A DNA stretch of 35,694 nucleotides, taken from a virus. The notes below the pieces were generated by a model. It did not search any database. It was given only the letters and a program-made list of their open reading frames with translations, and was not told where the DNA came from. The translations under genes were made by a program, and so were the position numbers. Shown here in pieces: positions 6,674 through 14,368 of the stretch. The stretch covers positions 1 to 35,694 of the IMG/VR virus record IMGVR_UViG_3300024359_000338. One strand, given 5' to 3'. How positions within the stretch are numbered: position 1 is the first letter of the stretch; every line of letters starts with the position of its first letter.

Positions 6674-6856
6674 ATGAATTTTAAAGAATACCTTAAAAAT
6701 CAATCACTTAGCGTTAGCAAGGTAGCTAAAGTATTAGATGTCCCTGAGGTCACAGTCAATTCTTGGAAGTATGGTCAGAAGATTCCTACTAAAAAAAACA
6801 TGGAAAAAATCGTTGAGTTCACTAATAGTGAAGTTCAACCAAATGATTTTTATTAA
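6674..6856 (+). CDS. Cro-like helix-turn-helix regulator
   Basis: The 60-residue product is a minimal XRE/Cro domain: MNFKEYLKNQSLSVSKVAK, then LDVPEVTVNSWKYGQKIPTKKNMEKIVEFT, with the recognition helix around VTVNSWKYG. No other domain is present. GGAGATAAATTAA sets the start. The gene lies in the divergent early region between two inverted copies of a 30-bp operator, which makes it the best candidate for the protein that binds the phage-wide TATACT-N3-AGTATA sites. That link is inference. The next gene overlaps by TAATG. Confidence 0.75.
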   Translation: MNFKEYLKNQSLSVSKVAKVLDVPEVTVNSWKYGQKIPTKKNMEKIVEFTNSEVQPNDFY

Positions 6857-7215
6857 TGAGTTTTTCAGCATTATCATGGGCGACTAAACAGAAAACACAA
6901 TGTGGTGGTAGTAAATTATTATTGCTTATGCTTTCTAATTATGCTGATGATGAAAATAAATGTTATCCGAGCCTGAGTCATTTAGCAACAATATGTTGTT
7001 GTTCTGAGAGTAGTGTTCAAAGATACATAAAAAAACTCATTAATTCTAAATTGATAAAAGTTTTTAAAACAGGAAAAGGCATTAGAAAAAATAACAATTA
7101 TATTATTCAATGCCCTAAAAATGATATAGTCAATATGACTGGTAATACTAATATAACAAATAATAAAAAATTTGTTAGACAAAAGACTAGGAATAAAAAT
7201 TTCATTGCTGGTTGA
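6856..7215 (+). CDS. HTH_36-type DNA-binding protein, probable replication initiator
   Basis: The product has 119 residues. The N-terminal region (FSALSWATKQKT, KLLLLMLSNYADDENKCYPS, LSHLATICCCSESSVQRYIKKLINSKLI) is the winged HTH_36 domain found at the N-terminus of phage replication proteins. The C-terminal third is basic and Asn/Lys-rich, without an added domain. It precedes the DnaB-like helicase gene, the usual place for an origin-binding or helicase-loading protein. Three consecutive Cys in the domain are unusual. It could also be a transcription factor. Confidence 0.65.
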   Translation: MSFSALSWATKQKTQCGGSKLLLLMLSNYADDENKCYPSLSHLATICCCSESSVQRYIKKLINSKLIKVFKTGKGIRKNNNYIIQCPKNDIVNMTGNTNITNNKKFVRQKTRNKNFIAG

Positions 7216-7243
7216 TACTTTACTTATTAATATCAAAAGTATA
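7214..7243. promoter_or_regulatory. 30-bp operator element (site E), inverted copy of site D
   Basis: On the reverse strand this element matches 6571-6600 at 27 of 30 positions, with arms built from ATACTTT and AAAGTAT. It lies 33 bases upstream of the helicase start codon, after the preceding ORF ends, and is followed by a TGAGGA leader. It probably controls the helicase, ParB, TET and glycosyltransferase operon. Confidence 0.65.
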
Positions 7244-7275
7244 GTATTGTATTTTAACAATGAGGACTAAAAACA

Positions 7276-8130
7276 ATGAATGAAAAAATTGATGGTATTC
7301 ATACTGCCAAAAGTTTGTATGATGATTTATGGGAACTGTATGAGGGAAAGACTTGCAAAAGATATTCGACAGGGTTCAAAGATTTAGACCCTATCATGCA
7401 GTTAGTGAAACCAAGTTTCATATTGATGACTGGAACACCAAACTGTGGTAAGTCTAGTTTGACATACGATATCATAATGAGAACTGCTAAAGAGCATGGT
7501 TTTAAATACATGATTTATTCGCCTGAACATTCTTTGGCAGTCAATCTTAAAAGACTCATAGAAAAGTATGTGCATAAACCTTTTGATGCTATGTTTCAGA
7601 ATAGATGTACGATAGATGAAGTTCAAGAGGCAGTTAGTTTTATCAATGAGCATTTTTATTTCATAGATAAAAAAGGTGATTCACCTGATATAGATTGGAT
7701 ATTAGATAGAGCCAAATACTGTGTAGATAATTATCAAATAGATGGTATTGTCACTGACCCATATAATGAAATAAATCCAGCTAGAGCCAATTTAAGAGAA
7801 GATGAGCATATATCAGTTCTTATTTCTAAGATTAAAAGATTCAATCGTGAGAATGATGTAATCAGTTTCATGGTTGCACACCCTACAAAACAAATCAGAA
7901 ATGCTGATGGATTATTTGAGGTCAAGTCTTTGTATGATGTGAGTGGTTCAAGTCATTGGAATAATAAAGCTGATATCGGTGTTATAGTCACAAGGGATTT
8001 TGAGAGAGGTCAAACTAAGGTCAGAGTTGCTAAAGTTAGGGAAGTAGATGTTCAAGGAAACATAGGAGAAATAACACTTCGTTGGAATAATGACACAAAG
8101 TGTTATGATTCATTAATGAATAAATTTTAG
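7276..8130 (+). CDS. DnaB-like replicative helicase, RecA-fold core
   Basis: The product has 284 residues. The sequence STGFKDLDPIM precedes a Walker A G53-TPNCGK-S60. The YSPE motif around 81-84, DGIVTDPYNE (Walker B region) and SFMVAHPTKQIR follow in the order seen in DnaB/Twinkle-like cores. The protein lacks the DnaB N-terminal domain and any primase domain. It presumably unwinds phage DNA and recruits host primase and polymerase, since neither is encoded here. It starts the rightward early operon continuing into the DNA-modification genes, under operator site E with a TGAGGACTAAAAACA leader. Confidence 0.8.
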   Translation: MNEKIDGIHTAKSLYDDLWELYEGKTCKRYSTGFKDLDPIMQLVKPSFILMTGTPNCGKSSLTYDIIMRTAKEHGFKYMIYSPEHSLAVNLKRLIEKYVHKPFDAMFQNRCTIDEVQEAVSFINEHFYFIDKKGDSPDIDWILDRAKYCVDNYQIDGIVTDPYNEINPARANLREDEHISVLISKIKRFNRENDVISFMVAHPTKQIRNADGLFEVKSLYDVSGSSHWNNKADIGVIVTRDFERGQTKVRVAKVREVDVQGNIGEITLRWNNDTKCYDSLMNKF

Positions 8131-8138
8131 GAGTCAAT

Positions 8139-8744
8139 ATGAAAGTAGTAGAAAAAAATGTAGCTGACATCATACCAGCTAATTACAATCCAAGAGAAAT
8201 AACCAAGAAACAGTTCGCTGAAATCAAAGAAAGTGTTGATAAATTCGGTCTTGTAGACCCATTGATAGTTAATATACACCCAAACAGGAAAAACATATTG
8301 GTTGGTGGTCATCAAAGACTACAAGTTATTATTGATATGGGTTTGAAAACTGCGCCCTGTGTAGAAGTTAATCTTGATGAAAAACAAGAGAAAGAATTGA
8401 ATGTAAGACTTAATAAAAATCAAGGTCAATGGAATTTTGATAACCTTGCAAACTTTTTTGATGTTGATAATTTGGTCGACTGGGGATTTGATTCTAAAGA
8501 ATTAAATTTTTCTAATGTTGCAGAGTTAAACGAAACAATGAGTGCTGTTGATAATGAGTTCACAGGTGAGGGAGATGATTTTTTACCATCACAAGTAAGA
8601 ATGATACAATTATTTCTTAGTTCAGAAACAGAGCCAATATTTAGAACACAAATAGAAAAATTGAAACAGGTTTATAATTCTGAAAATATAACAGATGCAG
8701 TTATGACAGCTGTTAAAAATGAATATGAAAGTAATAACAGTTAA
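8139..8744 (+). CDS. ParB-like nuclease-fold protein
   Basis: The product has 201 residues. The N-terminal ParB/sulfiredoxin-type domain is clear: NVADIIPANYNPREITKKQ, ESVDKFGLVDPLIVN, then ILVGGHQRLQVIIDMG, followed by LNVRLNKNQGQWNFD. The C-terminal third (VRMIQLFLSSETEPIF) has no recognised family. Free-standing ParB-like proteins are frequent partners of phage DNA-modification enzymes, and here the gene overlaps the TET/JBP-type dioxygenase gene. A role in targeting or assisting base modification is inferred; there is no ParA partner to suggest partition. TAGGAGTCAAT precedes the start. Confidence 0.75.
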   Translation: MKVVEKNVADIIPANYNPREITKKQFAEIKESVDKFGLVDPLIVNIHPNRKNILVGGHQRLQVIIDMGLKTAPCVEVNLDEKQEKELNVRLNKNQGQWNFDNLANFFDVDNLVDWGFDSKELNFSNVAELNETMSAVDNEFTGEGDDFLPSQVRMIQLFLSSETEPIFRTQIEKLKQVYNSENITDAVMTAVKNEYESNNS

Positions 8745-9645
8745 AGAGCATAAAACAAAAGAAGAATTAGATGAGATAAAAGGCACATATCTTGATGAGT
8801 CTTATATAAAATATCCTATTCCTAAAGATGATACTACTTTCAAGAATGAGAAAGGAGATATTGTTGCAGTCTATCTGAACAAAATAGTTCCATTTGAACT
8901 TTGTAAAAAAGCATTTCCATTTCTGAGAAAAGCATCACTCAGGGAATCTAATAACAGAGGAATGGCATCAGGTCAAACTGATGAAATGAAAGTGGGCATG
9001 AAAATTAATGGTATGTATGTTGGTAAAGTTCTTAGTGGTGGGAGATTTATACCTTTAAAAAAAGATGGCACTTTATCTAATTCGCCTAAAGCAATAGCAG
9101 TAAATTCATCTGTGATAGGTTATATGGACAGATATGCTAGGATTCCATATTGTAGAATGACAGAGTTTAGCCAAAGATTTTTTGATGAGTATAAACAAAC
9201 ATTGCCATACATTAGATATATTTCTAAACTTTATGAAACATTTGTTCCTGAAAAATATAATTTGCAAAAAACATACTGGGAAAAAATACACAAAGATTTT
9301 AAAATAGACAATACAGCATTCACGACAGTTACCCTGAATAATAACTTCAGAACTGCTTGTCATACTGATAAAGGAGATTTTAAAGATGGCATTGGTAATT
9401 TAGCAGTCTTAGAAAAAGGAAGATATGATGGTGCTTATACTGTTATCCCTAAATATGGAATTGGTTTAAATGTAAGAAATACTGATGTTGGGTTCTTTGA
9501 TGTTCATGAGATTCATGGAAATACTGAGATAGTAAAACATGGTGATTGTGAAAGAATCTCAGCAGTATGTTATGTAAGAGAAAAAATGATTAAATGTGGA
9601 AGTGCCAAAGAAGAATTAAACATAGCCTTAGAGAGAGATAAATGA
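8719..9645 (+). CDS. TET/JBP-type 2OG-Fe(II) DNA base dioxygenase
   Basis: The 308-residue product carries the phage TET/JBP signature in its C-terminal half. Iron ligands H215-x-D217 lie in FRTACHTDKGDF. GIGNLAVLEKGRYDGAYTV and PKYGIGLNVRNTDVGFFDV follow. The distal His lies in VHEIHGNT (H263 or H266), and the 2-oxoglutarate Arg in ERISAVCYVREKM. These enzymes oxidise the methyl group of 5-methylcytosine or, in JBP, of thymine in DNA, producing a hydroxyl for later glycosylation. The next gene is a glycosyltransferase joined by an ATGA overlap. No cytosine methyltransferase is visible in the window, so the substrate is open. The N-terminal 190 residues are unassigned. Confidence 0.85.
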   Translation: MNMKVITVKEHKTKEELDEIKGTYLDESYIKYPIPKDDTTFKNEKGDIVAVYLNKIVPFELCKKAFPFLRKASLRESNNRGMASGQTDEMKVGMKINGMYVGKVLSGGRFIPLKKDGTLSNSPKAIAVNSSVIGYMDRYARIPYCRMTEFSQRFFDEYKQTLPYIRYISKLYETFVPEKYNLQKTYWEKIHKDFKIDNTAFTTVTLNNNFRTACHTDKGDFKDGIGNLAVLEKGRYDGAYTVIPKYGIGLNVRNTDVGFFDVHEIHGNTEIVKHGDCERISAVCYVREKMIKCGSAKEELNIALERDK

Positions 9646-10415
9646 ATTTTAGAATAGCGATACCCAGTTGTGGTAGGTCAGATACATTGTTAAATAAAAG
9701 TATAAAATATCTATCTACTACTAATATTGATTTTAAAAATGTTGATGTTTTTTTAAGCAGAGCAGATGAGCTTGAAGAATATACTGATAAATTAAAAAAT
9801 TATCCTTTGAATATTATTGTAGCAAATAACAATAGTATCAATGCTCAAAGAAATTTTATGATAGATTATTACCCAGTAGGTCAATTTGTTATGGGTATTG
9901 ATGATGATATCATGAGTCTTGAAAGCAAAATGAATGACAAAAAAACTTTCCCTGTGACAGATTTGGTCGGACTAGGTGAACAAGCTTTTTCATTATGTAC
10001 TGAGCATAAATTAGATTTATGGGGAATCAATGCATCATTTAATCCATTTTTTATGAAAACGACCATCTCATTTAATTTGAAATTTGTTATTGCTTGTTTT
10101 TATGGGTGGGTTAATCGACATGAGGATAAAGCATATGTTCTCAATGAAAGATATCATACAAAAGAAGATTACGAGAGAACCATCAAATATTATAAAAAAG
10201 ATGGTGGTATAATTAGATTTAATTATTTAGCACCTAAAACCAAGATATATACAGAAAAAGGTGGCATACAAGAATATAGAACACCTGATTCTGAAAAAGA
10301 TTCAGCACAGTATATGCTTGAAACTTATCCAATGTTTTGCAAAATAAATAATGCTAGGAAAGGTAAATTTGCACAAATCAGGTTGACTGACCAAAGAAAA
10401 AGAATTAAACAATAA
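9642..10415 (+). CDS. GT-A glycosyltransferase associated with the TET-type enzyme
   Basis: The product has 257 residues. The N-terminal nucleotide-sugar-binding strand IAIPSCGRSDTL, the INAQRNFMID helix and the metal-binding triad D87-D88-D89 (MGIDDDIM) define a GT-A fold. The pattern fits the TET-associated glycosyltransferase group described in phages, which transfers sugar to hydroxymethylated bases in DNA. The gene overlaps the dioxygenase gene by four bases, so the two should act in sequence: oxidation of a base methyl, then glycosylation. The sugar donor and base cannot be read from the sequence. The C-terminus is basic (KGKFAQIRLTDQRKRIKQ), compatible with DNA contact. Confidence 0.75.
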   Translation: MNFRIAIPSCGRSDTLLNKSIKYLSTTNIDFKNVDVFLSRADELEEYTDKLKNYPLNIIVANNNSINAQRNFMIDYYPVGQFVMGIDDDIMSLESKMNDKKTFPVTDLVGLGEQAFSLCTEHKLDLWGINASFNPFFMKTTISFNLKFVIACFYGWVNRHEDKAYVLNERYHTKEDYERTIKYYKKDGGIIRFNYLAPKTKIYTEKGGIQEYRTPDSEKDSAQYMLETYPMFCKINNARKGKFAQIRLTDQRKRIKQ

Positions 10416-10417
10416 AT

Positions 10418-10618
10418 TTATTTATAATTATCTTTTTTAAATTTAGTTTCAATAGCTGATACTCTCTCTTTCATCATCATATATCGAACTTTGTCTGCTG
10501 TTTCTAAATCGCTTGATTTACTACAATTATGATTACCTAAGAAAGATTTCAAATCACATTCAATATTGCTTTTTTCTACCCTAAGTTCCCAGTTGTGAGA
10601 TTTGTTTAATGGTTTCAT
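10418..10618 (-). CDS. Small hypothetical protein on the opposite strand
   Basis: The product has 66 residues, is basic and helical, with two Cys, and has no recognised family. It is a single minus-strand gene between the rightward modification operon and the rightward packaging operon. It has its own GAGGGTATT leader and the operator pair at 10638-10670 upstream, so it behaves like an independently controlled accessory gene. Confidence 0.55.
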   Translation of the reverse strand: MKPLNKSHNWELRVEKSNIECDLKSFLGNHNCSKSSDLETADKVRYMMMKERVSAIETKFKKDNYK

Positions 10619-10637
10619 AATACCCTCATTTATTTAA

Positions 10638-10670
10638 TATACTATAAGTATATATTATACTAATAATATA
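10638..10670. promoter_or_regulatory. Operator dyads (site F) between divergent genes
   Basis: TATACTATAAGTATA (10638-10652) is a perfect dyad and TATACTAATAATATA (10656-10670) is a partial one. The pair lies between the leftward small gene (start 10618) and the rightward terminase small subunit (start 10733). It could serve one or both. Confidence 0.6.
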
Positions 10671-10732
10671 ATAAAGTGATTTGATTAAATATCTTGCTTT
10701 TATTTTATTTTTACTCTATAAAAAGAGTATAT

Positions 10733-11116
10733 ATGCCAAAAATAGTAAAGAAAACAGATGAGATAGCAAAGATGGTTAAACAACTATCAGGGATTGGTAT
10801 AACTCATGACATGATTTGTTCCATAGCTGGTATATCAAAACCTACCTTATACAAATACTATGATTCTGAATTAAAACTAGGCAAGGCATCATCAACAGCA
10901 ACTATCGCTAATAATTTATATCGTATGGCAACAGGAACAGGTAGAGAGGCTTTAACTGCATCTATTTTTTGGCTTAAAACTCAAGCTGGTTGGAAAGAAA
11001 CTGATGTTGTGGAGATAAACAATGTATCAGATGAAAAAGAACGATTCGAGAGTTTGCTCAAATCACTTCGACAAACTAAATCCATTAAATCAGATAGCAA
11101 CGAATCTACTCATTGA
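10733..11116 (+). CDS. terS: Terminase small subunit
   Basis: The 127-residue product has an N-terminal helix-turn-helix (DMICSIAGISKPTLYKYYDSEL) followed by ANNLYRMATGTGREALTASIFWLKTQAGWKE, the usual small-terminase arrangement. The small subunit recognises phage DNA and regulates the packaging motor. The start at 10733 (MPKIVKKTDE) follows AAAAAGAGTATAT and is preferred to an ATG further upstream without a site. The gene overlaps the large subunit by 95 nt, which is unusually long. Confidence 0.8.
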   Translation: MPKIVKKTDEIAKMVKQLSGIGITHDMICSIAGISKPTLYKYYDSELKLGKASSTATIANNLYRMATGTGREALTASIFWLKTQAGWKETDVVEINNVSDEKERFESLLKSLRQTKSIKSDSNESTH

Positions 11117-12311
11117 TTGGTACGATAAAGCAAGACCAACACAATTAGTAGAGGACACTAATGAATTTAATATACATTTATTCCTTGCTGGTCGTGGTTG
11201 GGGTAAAACCTTAACAGGTGCATACGACATTGTAGAATACTGTTTAAGAAATGATAATGTAGTTTGTGGTGTAGTCGCACCAACATATGGAGATTTAAAA
11301 AGAGTTGTATTTGCTGGTGATTCAGGTTTTATAAATATAATTGATAAAAGATTACTCAGTAACATTGGATATAATAAATCAGATAATGAAATACATTTCT
11401 ATAATGGTTCAAAGATAATTGGATTCCCAGCAATAGAGCCTGACAGACTTCGTGGTGTTCAGTTTCATAGGGTTTGGTGTGATGAGTTAGCCTCTTGGAG
11501 ATACACAGAAACTTTCGATAACTTAATGATGGCATTAAGATTAGGTCAAAATCCTAAGTGCATTATTACCACAACACCTAGACCGACCAAGATAATAAAG
11601 ACTCTTGCTAAAAGAAGTGATACCAAGTTAATCACAGGCTCAACATTTGAGAACATTGACAACCTTGCAGAATCATCTATCCAAATGTTAAAAGAAAGAT
11701 ATGAGGGTACTCGCATGGGTAGACAAGAACTCTATGCAGAAATCCTAGAAGATATTGAGGGTGCATTATTTAATTATAAAAACATTGAAGAAAATAGATT
11801 AACAAACTATCCAATAGACTTACAAAGAATTGTTGTTGCTATTGACCCAGCAGTTACCAGTAACGAGAACTCAGATGAAACAGGAATGATAGTTGCTGGT
11901 CGTGATATTAATAATCATTACTACATATTGCATGATGGTAGCCAAGTGAGTTCGCCTGATGTATGGGTTAAGAAAGCCATATCACTTTATAAACAATATG
12001 AATGTGATAGGATTGTAGCAGAGGTTAATAATGGTGGCGATTTGATTGAGAGATTATTAAGAACACAGAATCAATCAATTCCTTATACAAGTGTTAGAGC
12101 AAGTAGAGGAAAAATTGTTAGAGCCGAGCCGATATCAGCACTGTATGAGCAGAATCGGATTCACCATGTAGGAGTATTCAAGGATTTAGAAGAACAGATG
12201 TGCCAGTTTACAGGAAATGGGGTACAATATCATGATGATAGGGTTGATGCCTTAGTTTGGGCAATAACATCACTACAGAATAGTGGTCAAGCAATATTTA
12301 AGATTAGTTAG
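11022..12311 (+). CDS. terL: Terminase large subunit
   Basis: The product has 429 residues. The ATPase domain has Walker A L55-AGRGWGK-T63, Walker B ending in D154-E155 (HRVWCDELASW) and the coupling motif IITTTPRP. The nuclease domain has D275 in VAIDPAVTS and the acidic DDRVDALVWA near the C-terminus. It belongs to the HK97/gene-transfer-agent-like group and drives DNA into the prohead. The N-terminal NLLIDWYDKARPTQL is the usual conserved beginning. The start at 11022 is supported by GGAGATAAACA despite the 95-nt overlap with the small subunit. Confidence 0.93.
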   Translation: MYQMKKNDSRVCSNHFDKLNPLNQIATNLLIDWYDKARPTQLVEDTNEFNIHLFLAGRGWGKTLTGAYDIVEYCLRNDNVVCGVVAPTYGDLKRVVFAGDSGFINIIDKRLLSNIGYNKSDNEIHFYNGSKIIGFPAIEPDRLRGVQFHRVWCDELASWRYTETFDNLMMALRLGQNPKCIITTTPRPTKIIKTLAKRSDTKLITGSTFENIDNLAESSIQMLKERYEGTRMGRQELYAEILEDIEGALFNYKNIEENRLTNYPIDLQRIVVAIDPAVTSNENSDETGMIVAGRDINNHYYILHDGSQVSSPDVWVKKAISLYKQYECDRIVAEVNNGGDLIERLLRTQNQSIPYTSVRASRGKIVRAEPISALYEQNRIHHVGVFKDLEEQMCQFTGNGVQYHDDRVDALVWAITSLQNSGQAIFKIS

Positions 12312-12319
12312 GAGTTGTA

Positions 12320-14368
12320 ATGGGTATATTTGATAAATTTTTTAAAGGAAGTATTCAGAAAAAAGAATCGCCAACAGTTATGATTAATCGACTAGAGGCA
12401 TACATGGGTAAGTCTGCTAGAAGATATAAAGATTATGCCAAAGAGGGTTATCAAGACAATGCAATCGTACATAGATGTGTAAAATTAATTGCTGATTCAG
12501 CAAGTGCAGTAAAAATAAAAGTATTTGATGGCGATATTGAATTAGAAAACCATGAGCTAATATCTCTACTAGAAAGACCCAATCCCTTGCAAAGTGGTGG
12601 TGAATACTTTGCCTCATTATATTCTTACTTACTTATTTCAGGAAACTCATATCTTTTAAGAGATACAGAAAACGATACACCACCAAGAGAATTATATTTA
12701 TTAAGACCTGACAGAATTAAAATTAAATCAAGTTCTTCAATGATTCCTGATTATTATTGCTACTTAGTAGATGGTCAAATTATTAAAGAATATCCTGTAG
12801 ACCAAGACAATGGTCGTTCACAATTAAAACAAATTAAATTATGGAATCCTTTAGATGACTTTTATGGATTAAGTCCAATATTGGCAAGTGCTTACAATAT
12901 TGACCAACATAATCTTGCTGGTTTACATAATGTTGCATTATTAAAAAATGGTTGCACTCCAAGTGGTATGTTAAAGTTTGAGCCAAAAGATGAAACAGGA
13001 ATGTCTGCTACTTTAACAGATGACCAAAGAGCAAGACTGTTAGAAGATTTAGAAATGAGATTTCAAGGTAGTTCAAATTCAGGCAGACCCATGTTGCTAG
13101 AGGGTAATTTTGAATATAAACAATTAGGATTAAACCCAAAAGACATGGACTTCTTAGAACTTCTTAACTTATCTGCAAGGGAAATAGCATTATGTTTCGG
13201 AGTTCCAGCACAATTAATTGGTATTCCTGAGGCTAATACTTACAGCAATATGGAAACTGCAAAATTAGCATTATATGAAGAAACAGTAATTCCTCTATTG
13301 ACTAGAGTTCAATCTGACTTAAATGAGTTCTTATCGCCTCTTTATAATGGCGATATTAGAATTGAATATGATTTAACCAGCATACCAGCTATGGCAGAAA
13401 AGACTAAACAAGTTTATCTCAATGTTTCACAAGCAGTACAGAATGGTATTATGACTCGTAATGAGGCAAGAGAGAAGTTAGGACTTGAAGAAATAGAGGG
13501 TGCTGATGAGTTATATATACCAAGCAACTTATTCCCTATTGGCGAAGTAGATGCCTCTAGTGTTCAGGATAATGACCAACCTGTAGATGCAGAGGGAAAT
13601 GAAAAAGACTTTGAGTTAGCTTATGGTAAAAAAGAGGCAGTTGATGTCGATACCTTTACTACTGAAGAAGAGGCACAAGAAAGAGCCGAAGAAATAGGTT
13701 GTGTTGGTATTCATTCACATACAGAAGATGGTCAGACAGTTTATATGCCTTGTGAAACTCATGAGGAGTATGAATCTTTGTTAGCAGATAGTAAAGCATT
13801 AAGCGATTTGAAATTAGTGCCGACAGATACTATGGCTAACAATGCGAAAAGAGGATTAGAGTTAAGAAAAGAATTTAATCGTGGTGGCACACAAGTAGGA
13901 GTCACGAGAGCCAATCAGTTAGTTAATAAACAAAGACTATCTCCTGATACTGTTTTAAGAATGTATAGTTTCTTCAGTAGACACGAAGTAGATAAGCAAG
14001 GTCGTGGATTTAATTCAGGTTCTGAGGGATATCCAAGTGCTGGTAAAATAGCATGGTTGCTTTGGGGTGGTGATGCTGGTTTTAGTTGGTCAAAATCTAA
14101 AAGAAACCAAATAATGAAAGAAAGAGAAAGTAAAGCAGAATCAGATGCTTTAAAAGTAGGCGATATGGTTTCTTGGGATTCATCAGGTGGTAGAGCCAAA
14201 GGGAAAATAACAAGAATAGTTAGGTCAGGTAAACTAGCTGTACCTAAAACAAGTTTCACTTTAAATGCTACAGAAGATAATCCAGCTTGTTTGATTAAGG
14301 TTTATCGTGGAGATGAGCCGACAGATACAATAGTTGGACATAGGTTTAAAACTTTAAGAAAGTTATAA
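12320..14368 (+). CDS. Portal protein with a long multi-domain C-terminal extension
   Basis: Residues 1 to about 400 are an HK97-type portal (YQDNAIVHRCVKLIADSAS; NPLQSGGEYF; LLNLSAREIALCFGVPAQLIG). The total of 682 residues is far longer than usual for this family. Beyond an acidic linker there is a segment near 430-490 (FTTEEEAQERAEEIGCVGIHSH) and a basic helical region near 505-600 (KRGLELRKEFNRGG). The last 70 residues (KVGDMVSWDSSGGRAKGKI) resemble the HVA1/DUF2945 Tudor-like domain. The portal forms the dodecameric DNA channel at the capsid vertex. The added domains may bind scaffold, nucleic acid or partners. TAGGAGTTGTA sets the start, and the next gene overlaps by TAATG. Confidence 0.9.
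   Translation: MGIFDKFFKGSIQKKESPTVMINRLEAYMGKSARRYKDYAKEGYQDNAIVHRCVKLIADSASAVKIKVFDGDIELENHELISLLERPNPLQSGGEYFASLYSYLLISGNSYLLRDTENDTPPRELYLLRPDRIKIKSSSSMIPDYYCYLVDGQIIKEYPVDQDNGRSQLKQIKLWNPLDDFYGLSPILASAYNIDQHNLAGLHNVALLKNGCTPSGMLKFEPKDETGMSATLTDDQRARLLEDLEMRFQGSSNSGRPMLLEGNFEYKQLGLNPKDMDFLELLNLSAREIALCFGVPAQLIGIPEANTYSNMETAKLALYEETVIPLLTRVQSDLNEFLSPLYNGDIRIEYDLTSIPAMAEKTKQVYLNVSQAVQNGIMTRNEAREKLGLEEIEGADELYIPSNLFPIGEVDASSVQDNDQPVDAEGNEKDFELAYGKKEAVDVDTFTTEEEAQERAEEIGCVGIHSHTEDGQTVYMPCETHEEYESLLADSKALSDLKLVPTDTMANNAKRGLELRKEFNRGGTQVGVTRANQLVNKQRLSPDTVLRMYSFFSRHEVDKQGRGFNSGSEGYPSAGKIAWLLWGGDAGFSWSKSKRNQIMKERESKAESDALKVGDMVSWDSSGGRAKGKITRIVRSGKLAVPKTSFTLNATEDNPACLIKVYRGDEPTDTIVGHRFKTLRKL

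Noticed and set aside
8139-8744. ParB-like gene as part of a plasmid-type partition system
   Set aside because: There is no ParA ATPase and no centromere-like repeat array nearby, while the gene overlaps DNA-modification genes, a known context for solitary ParB-like proteins.
13915-14259. Minus-strand frame of 114 codons under the portal C-terminus
   Set aside because: It has no ribosome-binding site, lies in the middle of a supported coding region and has no recognisable domain.
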